Shown here one piece after another: positions 1 through 11,844 of a DNA stretch of 64,000 nucleotides (position 1 is its first letter; every line of letters begins with the position of its first letter). The stretch covers positions 1,054,001 through 1,118,000 of the forward strand of contig MU270022.1 of NCBI GenBank assembly GCA_021432635.1. The letters are read 5' to 3'. This DNA is from Thozetella sp. PMI_491. Its lineage: Eukaryota; Ascomycota; Sordariomycetes; Chaetosphaeriales; Chaetosphaeriaceae. The notes under the pieces are model-generated. The model did no database searches, was not told where the DNA came from, and saw only the letters and a program-made list of their open reading frames with translations. Both the position numbers and the translations under genes were made by a program.

Positions 1-1267
1 ATTTTCCTCTGGGGTGCTTTGCTTATATGCCAGGCCGCCGCGCAAAATTTCACAGTCCTTGCGGTGCTGCGTGTGCTCTCGGGTGCCTTCGAGGCCATCG
101 CCGATCCGGCTTTTATGCTTATTACCTCGATGTTCTATACTCGCGAGGAGCAACCCAGTCGCATCTCGGCCTGGTACGCGTGGAACGGGATCGGTGTCGC
201 TGGGGGTGGCCTGATCGGTATGTTTGACCACCCTACCCAGACAAGGAGCACTTTAATAACACGCTCTGTAATAGGATACGGTATTGGCCAGCTCAAGGGC
301 TCGATGGCTTCTTGGCGATATGAATTCATCGTCGTTGGTGCGCTCTGTGCTTTCTGGGGCATCATACTGTTCGTCCTCCTTCCCAACTCCCCGACTACCT
401 TCCGCGGATTTACCGAGGACGAGAAGTTCATGATGATTGCGCGGATGCGACGCAATCAAACCGGTGTCGAGCAGCGGTCTATCAACTGGCGGCAGATCAG
501 AGAAGCTTACCTCGACTACAAGACCTGGCTATTCTTCATCCTTGGCTTCGTCTCCGCTGTGCCGAACGGCGGGATTTCCAACTTCTCGACCTTGGTCATC
601 CAGGGTCTGGGCTTTGATACGCTGCACACCGCACTCCTCGGCATTCCACAGGGAGTGCTGGTCGTCATCTGGATTGGTCTTGGCGCTCTAGCCAACAAAT
701 ACATGAGAAAGAACAGTCGCACGCTCGTTTGCGCCATGTTCATGATTCCTACCATGGCTGGTGCGCTTGGGTTCCTTCTGGCGCCGACCAACGCTTACGT
801 CGGGCGACTCATATGTTTGTAAGTCCGCCCTCTGCAACACTATAGTCGTATCCAGGATTTAGACTAATGCAGCTAGCTACCTGACTGGTTCATACCAGGC
901 GTCCTTCGTGATCTGCCTTTCCCTAGTCACTAGCAACACTGCCGGCCAATCCAAGAAGATGATTGTCAGCGCAATGATTTGGTTCGGTTCGTGCGTGGGG
1001 AGCATCTCCAGCCCCTTCTTCTACAAGTCGGAGGAGGCACCGTCGTACCGCTCGGGCATCGCATCACTCTTAGCGACAAACGTCATTGAGTTCCTTCTAT
1101 TCTTCGTGTTCCGATACGCGTTCAAATGGGAGAACCGGAAGAAGGAGAAATTGCGGGCGGAGATGCGGGCACGAGGTGAACTCGGCCATGATCAAGCTGC
1201 ACTGAACGCCACTGCCTTCCAGGATCTAACGGACAAGGAAAACCCGAACTTCGAATATGTGTACTAG
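1..1267 (+). CDS. Dal5/allantoate-permease-type MFS transporter, 5' end outside window
   Basis: C-terminal two thirds of a 12-TM anion:cation symporter family (Dal5-like) permease, which imports carboxylates, vitamins or ureides across the plasma membrane. The frame is open from base 1, so the start lies upstream. Two introns are visible: 218-274 (57 nt, in frame, so it does not break the reading frame) and 819-876 (GTAAGT donor, TAG acceptor). Exons are 1-217, 275-818 and 877-1267. Diagnostic pieces are the RVLSGAFEA helix, LLPNSPTTFRGFTEDEK in the central loop, the SNTAGQSKK segment and the basic tail KWENRKKEKL. It ends with a normal stop. The substrate cannot be read from sequence. A remnant of another member of the family lies at 8.2-8.8 kb. 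Confidence 0.85.
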
Positions 1268-1493
1268 CTGCTGACGAATACGGTATCTGTTGAATTGCAA
1301 ATACAATCTCGATGATATTGTGACTAATTACACACCGCGCATGCTGTTGCAGACGCTCGTCGAGGGTTAAGTTAGGTCTTGGAAGCGAACAGAGAAACTC
1401 GATGACCCTTGATGTGATTTAATTAGTTATCCTCACTTAAGGTCAAAACCCGCGATGGTACGCTCCGCCAAACTCCATCGTTGGAAGCAAGCT

Positions 1494-3525
1494 TCAAGGC
1501 AAAGCTGACGTTTCTGCCTTCTCGACAGAAGGCTTGTCGGCTCCTTTACCCTGCCGAATATCTCTCCATCCCATGCCCCAAGAAAAGAGAAACGATGCAA
1601 TGCCGAGACCGACGCCTAGATACATGACGCTATTTATGCTCTTGCAATAAGCCACGAGGACGTTGGGCAGTTGGTCGGCCGAGACTAGTTGGCGGAAAGA
1701 CCTGGCACCCGCTTGGATCATGGCTTCAGCATCGACACCAGGCGCATACTGATCGGTCATCTTCTTCATGCTGTTGTTAAAGATGGCCTGGGCTGCCACC
1801 TGGGCCACCGTACCGCCCATATATTGACAAAAGGTCATGAAGCTCATCGCAGTAGAGATCTGCTTAGGCGATACTGTGCTCTGGATTGCAATATAAGGCT
1901 TTAATCATGATTAGCGGATTTACTGAGCGCACCACAGAATCGCAACATGACTAGGGCCGGAGTAGATGTCTTACAATTGTGCCTGCTAAACCACTGCCAA
2001 TACCATTGAAGACCTGGTACCCAGCCCATTCGCTCGGAGAACTAGAGGGAGTCAACCGAGAGAGGAGACCGTAGCCGGTTGTCACGAAGACACTCCCGCA
2101 TAGTGCCCAGGGAAGGTAGTAACCGAGTTTTCCCACTGCGTCCAATGTAATAGAACATATGATTAGCTATCACAGCTTCGAGAAAGGGAGGACTAGGGAG
2201 AAAGAGGGCGCCAGTGGCAAGTCCCATGGCGTGATCCGCGCACGTACCCAAGATTCCTGATACTGCAGAGAAAACGATCTGACCAAAGACAGTGGGTAAG
2301 ATATGCACCCCGCTCATAAACGGCGATTCGTCAAGGATAGCCTGAAAGTAGAGAGACTGGTAGTAGTTCACGAGGATGATGGCGCCGAAGAGGAAAAACA
2401 TTGTGACCGAGGCAGTCCAGATCACGCGCATCCTGAGCATTGAGAATGGTATCATGGCGGCATCGCCACATCGGTATTCCCACGCCAGGAAGACAAGGAG
2501 GGTAGCGGCGGCGCCGACGAACAGACCGATGGTGACGGCACTGTTCCACGCATATTCGTTCCCACCCCAATGGAGCGCGAGCAAGAACATAACCGATGTT
2601 GGCGCAATCATAAAGAACCCCGGCAGATCCAGAGATTCGACGGCCGTAGCAAGCACCTTGCGTGCCGGTGGCTTGGCTGTGACCTCGGGAATCTTCAGGA
2701 GAGCCAAGATGCCGCCGAGCACGGCTCCGAGAGGGAGGTTGAGGTAAAAACCTAGATACTCTCTATCAGCTCCGCGTTGTGTCAAGCAAAACAAGAGCCT
2801 GCACGTACACCAACGCCACGAGACAAACTCGGTGAAAGCTCCACCGATGAGCGGCCCGCAGGCGATGCTGATGTCGCCCAGGGCTATTATGATGCCCATT
2901 GCCATTGGCAGCTTTCGCGGTTCCATTATCGCAGACGCAATCGTCATCGCACCCGTGTTCAGACCCGCGACGCCCAGTCCAGCAACCGCCCGCCCGAGAA
3001 TCAGCATATTCGACGACTGAGCCGCAGCGCAGAGGACGGACCCGAGTTCGAAGGTGAAAAAGAATATGAGATAGGTCCACTACACGGAGGCGGAAGAATA
3101 AAGCTGTCAGCCACGAAGACGCAATTATTGATGGATGGATGGGGCTAATATTTAGGCACCTTGGTGTGGAAGTAGGTAAACAACTTCCCGGTCATAGGTT
3201 GGAATGCGGCGCTGGCGAGGCTGTACGCACCGCTGTACCATCCTATGTCAAGCAGAGAGTCAAAATCGGATGTGATCTGAGGCACCGCCGTGGCAATTAT
3301 GGAAGAGTCGAGCATTGTCAAGAAGTAGACAAGCGTGCAAGGGACGAGGACAAGGAACAACTTGACGCCTGAGAGATATTGGTGCTCATCTGCAAGTAAT
3401 TCGTCTCCTGTCCCCTCCACTACACCCTCGCTCTGCGACATGTTTTTTGCCGATTCCGTGTCCGGAGTAATTGCCTCCTTTTCGGAAGCAGGTACTGGTT
3501 CGGCCAACGAGGATGCAGGCGCCAT
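1494..3525 (-). CDS. MFS drug/toxin efflux pump, DHA 14-TM type
   Basis: Multi-exon exporter of the TRI12/aflT-like group, about 540 residues, plasma membrane or vesicle. I take the start at the methionine of MAPASSLAEP; an upstream in-frame ATG at 3585 is possible. After a polar N-terminus come TMLDSSIIATAVPQI (the DHA motif in TM1), a GRAVAGLG loop, GPLIGGAFTE and LPLGAVLGG, followed by further helices. Five exons can be joined: HTK/WTYL near 3.1 kb, a second intron near 2.75-2.8 kb, a third near 2.14-2.27 kb and a fourth near 1.87-1.98 kb. The last exon begins around SPKQISTAMSF and ends at 1494. It sits in the regulator-rich flank, convergent with the Dal5-type gene, and could export the cluster product or a host toxin. 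Confidence 0.8.
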
Positions 3526-4025
3526 GATGGGTGTGTTTCGTGGACGGCAATGATCTCTTGGGCAACGCCAATCGCCTGAGGTCAATCTTCAGAAGACAAG
3601 CATGAGCACTTTATACAGTCCCTCGGCCAGTTGTTTGCCCGCTTGAGGTTTCCGCGCCATTGGAATTTCTGTTATAAGTCGATGGTCGTATGGTACGAGC
3701 GGGTCTTCGCGGACTGCATCTCGATCGGGGCCGGAAAGTCAACACCGACCCCTGCTCGCCCACCAAATCCTGCCGCTATATTTGTGGGGTACGTACAAGT
3801 GAAGGTACGAAAATATTGGTTGGGAGAACGAGGAAGGCTCGGAGGAAACACTGTGTAGCAACATATTGTGTTTTCCAAAGAGGCGTTTCGATTCAAGCAG
3901 TTCCCTAACCCACCACCCGATGCCTCGCTATGGCTTCATCTATCTAGCATAAAGATAACCCAATCCGATATTAGAGATATATACATGATTATATGCCTCA
4001 AACTCCGCTAGCCGCCCTTCACTGT
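3526..4025. other. intergenic, MFS promoter and TF 3' flank
   Basis: About 500 bases between the start of the efflux pump and the stop of the next regulator, both on the minus strand. I see no gene or repeat here; it must contain the pump promoter. Confidence 0.5.
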
Positions 4026-6288
4026 CTAGAACCGGCTGAGGAAAGTCTCTAGCCACAAATCCGTATCAAAGTTGATAGACTGCAGGGCCATCGGGTTCTG
4101 CCCGGCCATCATTTCGCCCGCGCTTGTCGCCGCCCCATTGAAAAAGCAAGCCGTCTCGTCCAGCGCTTCCTCCGGGGCGATGATGGCACATGCCCAGGTG
4201 CGGAATCTACGCAACACCGTCGAGCATTGTGCAAACAAGTCTTCCTCGGAATGCTCTCCCGTCTCGCGACCGATCTTGTCGATCTTGGCAGTCACAGCAT
4301 CCAGCACCGCGAGCAAGTCCACCACATTACGCACGGCGCGGCGGTTCCACCCCGGGTCGTCAAACACGGTGATCCGGTATAAAACCACGATGGCGCGCGA
4401 CAGTTGGGCCGAGAACAGAAACGAAAAGCCGATGCATGCCGAGGTGGGCAGCGAGTACAAGATGTCTACGTATTCTTTGACGGTATTCAGGGCCAACCAG
4501 GACGGCTCTAGCCGCTCAGTGCCAGTGATGCTGCTGCTGTCACCGAACGACGGCCGGAGAGTCTGTGCAGCGGGTCGGCCATCCATAACCTCGGCTGTGT
4601 TTGCATTTCCCGTGTTGGCTACGTGGGCCGTCTCGAGAATGCTCATTTCAATGTAGAGTATGTGAATCTTGAGGAACTCTGCGTGCGTGTTAGCAAAAGT
4701 CGTTTCCCTCCCAGTTCCGGCCAGATGTCTCGCAGCGATCGCTGTCAGTCATCCTGCTATGGGCCATGGGCAACTTTCCTTTCTGTTGGAGATGCAGTGG
4801 TATTGAGTTTCGAAGCTCCTTGAGCTGCGTATGAAGAGCCTGGATGTACAATGAGGTCGAGAGCGGAGCCGCGCCCGACACGGTTCCCGCGGCTTGGATA
4901 AAGTCCATTTGCAGTTGCTCTCGGACCTGCATAAGCTTTTGCATAAGAAGCTCGAGACGGACATGGTACGCAAACATTTCGTCTGTAGGGCAGTCCTTAT
5001 TGGCACTAACGACCCGGAGGCACTCCTCCATCTGAGGCGTCCACCGCAAGGCGTCTATCTGCCCGAAATCGGCCGCGATGCTGTGATTGCATAGCCAGTC
5101 AGTTTTTCTTCCCACTGTAAATATGAGAGAGAAAAAAATACTACGCAGTCGTTGAAGTGGAGGAGGGCATAAACATACACGGAGCTTAAAAGAAAGCAGG
5201 CTAATACCGCCCGGTACCGTTCGAGGCGCTGAACTTGTGTTTCCGCTTCACCTTCGGGGCGCGGACGAGGCATCTCGAGGCAAAATAGCCTTGCCCCTTC
5301 GGGCTTGTTCAGGCGCAGGTTGTGCACGATTGACATGGCCAGCTGCATGACACGAGATAGGGTGGCCTTCCAGAAGACAATGTGGTCGTTACTCCACGCC
5401 ACAAACGTCAGCAGCGCCAGCAGCAGGTCGATGTTTGACTCGTTCTCAAGCACCATTTCCTCTATTATAGCGCGCTTGAATGCCAACGAATTCGCACGTT
5501 TCTGCTCAATCGGGGCGCTGGATACGGCGACGATGGCGCGGAACATGAAGGGTCGGTCATGGCGCAGCTTCTGAGCCGTCACTTCTGGTGGGAGATGAAT
5601 GAAGGGGAAATAGGCCAGCATGTTCGTGCGGAAGATAGAGAGATAGGACTCGGCCTCATCTTCAGATAGCTCTGGATGTGCCAGTGTGGGTATGGGCGAA
5701 TATGCGCTGCATGGGGCGTTGTCCGGGTCGCTAACTGTGTTTGTATCGTTCATGTGGCTGACGGTCGCACTTGCAAGTCCACCAACGGAAGACGGGTCGG
5801 GCGTCAAAATTGTCACCTCACCCTCTGCATCCATCTGGTCATCCGAATTTTGTCGGTCCAAAGCCCTACGTAGAGAATCAGAGCCATCGGGAGAATGCGC
5901 TACCGACTGGAGCAATGTCATAAGGCCATCGAGCTTGCCCTCCAGGTGGCCCATTCTGTCAGCGACATTTTGGTTCTTCTGAGCAGTGCGCCGGCGTATC
6001 GAATCGGATGGATAACACTTCTTCTTTAGGCGGTGACATCTACCAAGAACGGCGTCAATATCTACTCTTGCGCCGCTACTGTGATCTCTTTGGTGCCATT
6101 CCTCTAGCAGCTCTAGCAGAGACAGATGCTGTGACTGGCATCATGCTTCTCCTCACACCCACAACCACGGTTACTAACCTCTCACATGTATCGCTATCGG
6201 GGCGAGTTATGCACTTGCACTTCGAGTTGAAGCAGGGCATGCAGGCACGGCCATACGAGGAGGGCTTGTTGGGCGCACGGCGTTCCAT
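4026..6288 (-). CDS. Zn(II)2Cys6 transcription factor with fungal_trans domain
   Basis: Nuclear regulator of about 700 residues. The zinc cluster is split by an intron: exon 1 (6288-6179) encodes CMPCFNSKCKC and the fourth Cys, and exon 2 starts at 6039 with the fifth Cys (CHRLKKKC), giving C-x2-C-x6-C-x8-C-x2-C-x6-C. Exon 2 runs to 5179 with a leucine-rich linker. The next intron, 5178-5081 (GTATGT donor, CACAG acceptor), joins LLSSV to IAADFGQIDALRWTPQMEEC, the conserved middle-homology segment. The junction between the third and fourth exons near 4.65-4.76 kb is not resolved. The last exon, up to 4026, is acidic and serine-rich. It is transcribed divergently from the truncated regulator at 7057, sharing a roughly 770-base promoter. 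Confidence 0.82.
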
Positions 6289-7056
6289 CGTTGGATGCTA
6301 GGGAACAAGGTGATAGGGGTGCCGCTGGGCGGAGGCGGCGATGCAATGCCGGTAGAGCGGCAGCAGCTAGCGCTTCTCTTTCGGTTACAGGCGTGTAATG
6401 GAAGATCGGACAGCAGAGAGCGCAGGGGGTGGGTGTCGTGTCGTCCTGGGAGCTCTCTAAGGCTCCCTCGAAGTAATTCGGTCTTCACTTTCCGAAACCC
6501 GACCCCGGCCCCTCCCTCATGCAGTGCTTGCGCGGTCCGAAATCCGACCCCTGTCAGCACTCACGCCACGAAGATTCAACGGCAAAACATCGGGTCTATG
6601 GAAAAGCCAGCCAATGGAAATGTCGAATGGGTAACGGGGGCCAGACTCTGAGGACTCGAATAGAGTCAACTTTCACCGGAAGACAGATAGATCCCATGCG
6701 TGTGTACAAGTCTCTTGATAGGGGCAATATTATAAAGAAGAATATGAGACAAAATAGCCAAATACTCCCTGGGGCTGGGCGCCGGCAGGCCGATCTTGCC
6801 GACGCAGGTACATAATAATATATCTCCACAGATCCACAGCTCCAAGACGTTCAGCCCACTCGACGACCCTGTCTCTTTCTAGGCCAGGGCGAAATTTGGA
6901 GTAGCTAGCCTGGTCGTTATCTTGCAGCGCTGGTGGTAAGATGACTTGGCGCTTTCGCTCCGCATCCCAGGCATCACACAAGGGCAAGCAGGAGCCGGCA
7001 GGAGCAATGGATGCAGCAAGTGTCAGCTTGCATAGTATCCCTAGCTTACAGAAGCA
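6289..7056. promoter_or_regulatory. divergent intergenic region between two Zn2Cys6 genes
   Basis: Shared upstream region of the minus-strand regulator (start 6288) and the plus-strand regulator remnant (start 7057). No coding signal or repeat recognised. Confidence 0.4.
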
Positions 7057-8245
7057 ATGGCCCTCGACACTAGCTCCTTACTACGCCAATCGGCCTGCTG
7101 GGCGTGCCGCAAGTTCAAGACCAAATGTGAGCGCAAAGAGGACGTGCACGATTGCGATCGGTGCTCGCAGAAGGGAATTGAATGCATAGTGCCTCCCGCG
7201 TACTCCATTGGCCGGCAAAGAGGCTCCAAAAAGTATGTTTACAACCTGCCCTCAACCGCAACTCCTATATAGTAATGTGTCACGCCAGCAAGCGCTCAGG
7301 ACTTCAAAAGGCGCTGAGCAACATCGACCAAGTCGTCGCGCATGGCAGCCTCAGCGCCCAAAAGCGTTCTCAACTTGAGTTTCATGCCAAAGAATTACAG
7401 AACCTCCTATCTGAATGCTCAGGAGCCAGTCTAGGTCGGGAGGGGGCCTTGGCAGAGGACGAGGTTGATGAAGCTGTTGATGACCCCTTGGCTAAAAGTA
7501 CAGCGCCTCTTATTGATGGCGGTACTCTTGACGAAAACTTAAATACTCTTGGAACAGGGAGGAAGCGGAAATATTATCAGGAAACAGGTGGGGAGGACGT
7601 CTTGGTTGAAGGCTTAAGCAATCCTTTACAGCTCCTTTCAGACACTTCGGGCCTCTTCCGGCCTCTTTTTACCTCCAGAGGAGCGATGCCTGGAAAAGAT
7701 GAAGACACAATGCCTCGAAGCACAGCAGCATACATTGACCAAGCATTCGGACGCTATCCATCGAAGTTAGATCTCGGAGGCGACCGCGATCCCATCGATA
7801 TGGGCCTGGTCGACATGACTGAAGCCGAAGCTCTCTTTTCCTTGTAAATCAACTGTCGACTTCTCATCTGATCTGCCCGCTAACTTCGGCCGCAGCTTCT
7901 TTAATCGAATAGCACAGACTCGAAGGGGCCTAGATCACGCCTTACACACCGTGCAGTTCGTGCGGAGTCGGTCTGCATTCTTGTCCACGTCCATCCTCAC
8001 AGCTGCGGTGCTGTTCTACCCTGGCAATGCCACCCTCGCACGCCGACTTGCCATTCACTCACAAAAACTTGCACAAGGCGTAATTCTCTCCAACTTCAGA
8101 TCTGTTGAAATCGTGCTTGGTTTTACTATCAGCGTTGCCTGGCTCTCTCCTGGCGAGAATGGCGCCAGTGACAATACTTGTTCATACATTGGTGCTGCTA
8201 GCATAATGGCGCTCGACTTGTCCTTGGACAAGAGCACTGGTATCC
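7057..8245 (+). pseudogene. Zn(II)2Cys6 transcription factor, 5' part only
   Basis: N-terminal half of a regulator. Exons are 7057-7232, 7289-7843 and 7896 to about 8245. The zinc cluster is intact (CWACRKFKTKC, CDRCSQKGIEC) and followed by GRQRGSKN/KRSGLQKAL after splicing of a 56-nt intron (GTATGT...CCAG). The second intron uses GTAAAT and CGCAG. The third exon carries the start of the middle homology region (HTVQFVRSRSAFLST, then SIMALDLSLDKS). Just after that the homology stops, and the sequence continues as the 3' part of an MFS permease in another frame. At least the last half of the regulator is missing. A short DNA-binding protein could still be made, so its functional state is open. 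Confidence 0.75.
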
Positions 8246-8839
8246 ATAGCCGGGACGGGGTATCTGTCTGGTCGCTACCGAAGCGTCCATCTGATGATGG
8301 TTTTCGCCTCGGTTATCCCATTCTTTATTGGTTCGATTATCATCTACCTCCGAGCTCACGTATCCTTGGGGGTCCAGCTTTTTGCCTACTTCCTCCTGTA
8401 GTTTACTTATCCACCTATTCCCCCCCTCATGTCCTTGATACAGACCAACTACAAAGGCGTTACGAAGAAGATGACCATCACGGCCATCTTCTACGCTCTT
8501 TACTGCACCGGAAACGTCGCTGGCACCCAGATGTTCAGGTCGGCTGAAGCACCGCTATACCCGACGGCGATGAAAGCGATTATGAGCTGCGATGCGCGTA
8601 TTATTGTCCTCTGTCTGATGTTCAGGTTCTACTTGCAGTGGACGAACGCGAAGCGTCGTGGGGAAGAAGGCATTGAGGGAAGCGCTGACGCGTCAGGTGC
8701 GGTTGCCGGGGGCAAGGTTATGGATGTTGGAAGCACCTCCGCTCAGGTTGAGCACGCGCTTCACCAGGTGGACCTCCAGCCTGAAGACTACGAGGACGTG
8801 AGCGATTGGAAGACGCTAGGATTCCGATACCGCTACTAA
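8246..8839 (+). pseudogene. Dal5-like MFS permease, 3' remnant
   Basis: Starting at about 8247 a different frame reads GYLSGRYRSVHLMMVFASV and FFIGSIIIYLRAHVSLGVQ, which are transmembrane helices of an allantoate-permease-type carrier. After one in-frame stop near 8399 it continues as PLMSLIQTNYKGVTKKM, YCTGNVAGTQMFRSAEAP and a hydrophilic tail ending at 8839. The N-terminal eight or so helices are absent. It abuts the truncated regulator with no spacer, so the two fragments were joined by a deletion or recombination. It is a different family member from the gene at 1-1267. Confidence 0.72.
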
Positions 8840-8982
8840 GAGCACCAGGGAAATTATTCTGCCTTGTAAATCTGGGTCATGAAATGGCTCGCTGGAAATC
8901 CTTGGGGTCGGAGGGCCGATAGAACTTGCAGCCTAACCGTCATATTTAATATGGGGGGGGTTTTTTTTTAATCGCGTTGCAT

Positions 8983-11314
8983 TCACTCATCGCTCTTTGC
9001 AGCCTCCTCCACCTCTTGCAAGTTTAGGTGGGCATAATTCTCGACAAGATTTGTCAAAATATGAGAACCCAACTCTTCCTTCTTCCGGACAACAATAACT
9101 GGCCACTGGCTTCTCACAACTTGCATAGCAGTGAGTTTCTCCTCTGATTCTTTCTCCTCTAGATTTACCATGTTCTTTAGCAGGGAAGCTTCTTGCGGCC
9201 GCATGCGCCCCCGGATGACACGGAAGAGCGCTTCTGCCAAGTAACAATTCTTGCGTTGACTGTGCAGCCCTTTGGCAACCAAAATCAGCGTGGATCGCAA
9301 AGCCTCGAGGGTTGCCGCCGGTGTGTGCTCATTAATAGCATCAATGCAGGTAAACCCGGTATGGATTAGTGGTACGGTGATGAACAGATCCATGTAGTCA
9401 AATCCATGGCGTAGATAATAAAGTCGAACGAGCGTCTGCAGGTACTTGTTTGCATCGGCGACAATCTGTTGCGGAGAAGGGGTCTGGTCCGTTTTCGTGT
9501 CGAGCAATGGTTCATAAATAGAAAGGATGAGGTTGTGGTAGTATATGCTGCGAGCGTGAGCATCAGGGAGTCTTTCCTGAACCTATGGCTTGCAGACTAG
9601 TGACACTCACTGGAGTTGCAGGTGTCCAGGAAGGACGATCGTCTTCGGCTGAAGTGGCCCCGGCAAGCCATCATACCAGGCCTCCAGCTGCGATCGCAAC
9701 TGGTTCGCTTTTGTGAGGGTTACCCCCGAGCCTTTTGAGTAGGCTGTATAGCAAAAGTCGTTCATAATGATTCGAAACTGGCACCTTGCTCTGAAGACTT
9801 GGGGGAAGTACAATGGGGAGAGGCGCCGATTCATGGGGTACTTAACCCATATTTCACCATACCACTGCACGTCTTCTGATAGGTCGGGTAAAGGCTCCTC
9901 GGGAGTCTTGATTATCAATGGAGCCAGCATGAAGGAAAACGCGACCAGTCTGCAACATTTTAGCACACAATCCCGACTCCGAAGAGGCCGTACTTACGTT
10001 TCCCAGCTATACAATGCCCATGCAGTGTATGCCCTACCTCTCCGCAGCCTCTCGCTCTTCTCCGCGCCAGGGCCGTCGAAGAGGCGCAGCTTGTGAGCTA
10101 GGGCGACGGCCTGGATCCTATACGCCTGCCCGATCTCGTCAAGACCACTGAGATTGTGGAACACGCTGAAGAGTATCCCAGCCTGTATAGTTGTGATTCG
10201 CGCCGCGGCGGCCTCGAGCTCCCAGATGCGTTTTGCTTCGGCGAGAAAGCGGTAGACTAGCGTGTGGGGGTTCCAGTATTCGGCGCGGTCCGAGAATTTT
10301 GGATAGCAGACCTAGATAAACAAGTCAGAGCGGCCGGCTCGTCTAAAAGATGCAGGGGTGCAGTACGCAAGCGTAGGCAAGAGTTATGTTGACGAGCAGA
10401 GACGAGCAAAAGTCGTTTCGTTGCGCCGCCATGTCTTCTAGGAAGTAATCCTTCTGAAAAGCCGCAGTGAAGTGAAATTCGCATCGCAGGAACACAGCCA
10501 GTAGGGCACGCATGAGGGCATCGTCGTCGCAGACAGTGGTCCATTGCGACGGCTTCGCATCCGTGAGCCGTGGATCCATCACCTCTGCTGCGTGGAACGG
10601 CTTCAAGTAGAGGCTTCGGTATTCCTCGCTGCCTAAGCTGGCAACAGGGCTGGAGACCGGAAGCTTGGAGGATTGCGCGGAGGGGTATGGGAACGTCACG
10701 TCATAGATAAACGAGTCTAGGTAGGGGTTGTTGGGGAGGAAGTCTTGCGGCATATCCGACCGGTATGGAAAGTCGTATCGAAATCGTGTCTCCGGCTGGA
10801 CGGCCAGCTGGAGCAAAAGATCCCCTGCCTGGACATGGTTGAGAATCGTCGCGATGTCGGTCCCCGCTCGGATCCTCTGTAGGACGGCCTGGGACTCGCG
10901 TTCCGGCAAGTTTTTCAACAGCTCGAGAACTTCCTCATTTTGCGCGGCTCGGTCCTGGAGGTGGCCGTATTTTCGCTTGAGAGCCTGGGAAGAAGTCTCA
11001 CCCGGCCTCGTCGTGTACTCACACTTGATCTGCCGCTGCACGCATCGGCGACACGCTGGTCGCCCACCCGAGCACTGCCAGCGCGGTCAGGTTTCACGGA
11101 ACTTTCTTTTCCAACGGAGCTCGCATTGATGATGCTTAATCACCTTGGCCTTTTGCTTGCGGCATGTGTCGCAGGCCGCTGCCACATGAACTTGCCGGGG
11201 CAAAGAGCGCTGAGGAGGCGTCGGCAGCGGTGGAATGAGGCGCGGTCCCTGGGGCGGGACTGGCAGCAAAGGGCGGAGCTGCCAGTTTCTGTCTTCTGCC
11301 TTCTGTTCAGACAT
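8983..11314 (-). CDS. Zn(II)2Cys6 transcription factor, nirA-annotated MHR type
   Basis: Nuclear regulator of about 740 residues with a fungal_TF_MHR domain. Exon 1 (11314-11144) encodes a proline-rich leader and CDTCRKQKAK. Exon 2 (11074-10367) supplies the rest of the cluster (CSGGRPACRRCVQRQIKC), giving C-x2-C-x6-C-x6-C-x2-C-x6-C, followed by a coiled-coil-like LQDRAAQNEEVLELL linker. Exon 3 starts at 10311 with YWNPHTLVYRFLAEAKR, the usual start of the middle homology domain. Further exons end near 10.0, 9.6 and 8.98 kb. All splice joints found keep frame and no internal stop is seen, so it looks intact. The name nirA is only what automatic pipelines give this subfamily; the target is unknown. 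Confidence 0.8.
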
Positions 11315-11844
11315 GGGGGCCTGTTACCAGTGTTACCAGCGATCTTCTCATCTTGCGGTCTAGAATCTAGATCTGGAGTCCACTTCAGCTCCAAAACAAG
11401 TGGGGTTCCGTTGCGCTTGCGCAAGAGTGAAATCATAGAAACGCCACTGCGGCCTTGGCAAATCACACGCAAGCCGACGCGGCGCTAGTGTTACATGCGA
11501 CAGCTGCAGTGGCTTTGCACGTGGCAAGTGGTCTGAGCGTCTTCACATGCCCTTTATCGAACGAATTGTAAGCGCGCAACGCAACTGACTATTCTATTTC
11601 CAACTAAAAAAAAAAAACCTTCAAAGCATCAACGTGGCTCCAAGAAGGAATGGTCAGTGGATGACTAAGTCTGTATGTCTGAGGACCCCTTTGGCCGCAG
11701 CTCCAAGAAACTCGGAGGCACACCTCACCCATCCTATTTCTCTCTAAGAAAGGCGCTAGGGAGAGTAGATAAGCTTCGCAGGAGGACCATTAGACGGTCT
11801 CTGGACTGGGAATACTGTATTTTTCCATGAAATCGTTCTTTCCA
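11315..11844. other. intergenic, nothing coding seen
   Basis: About 530 bases upstream of the minus-strand regulator, with an A12 run near 11.6 kb. It holds that gene's promoter and the 3' flank of the GFA gene. Confidence 0.4.
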
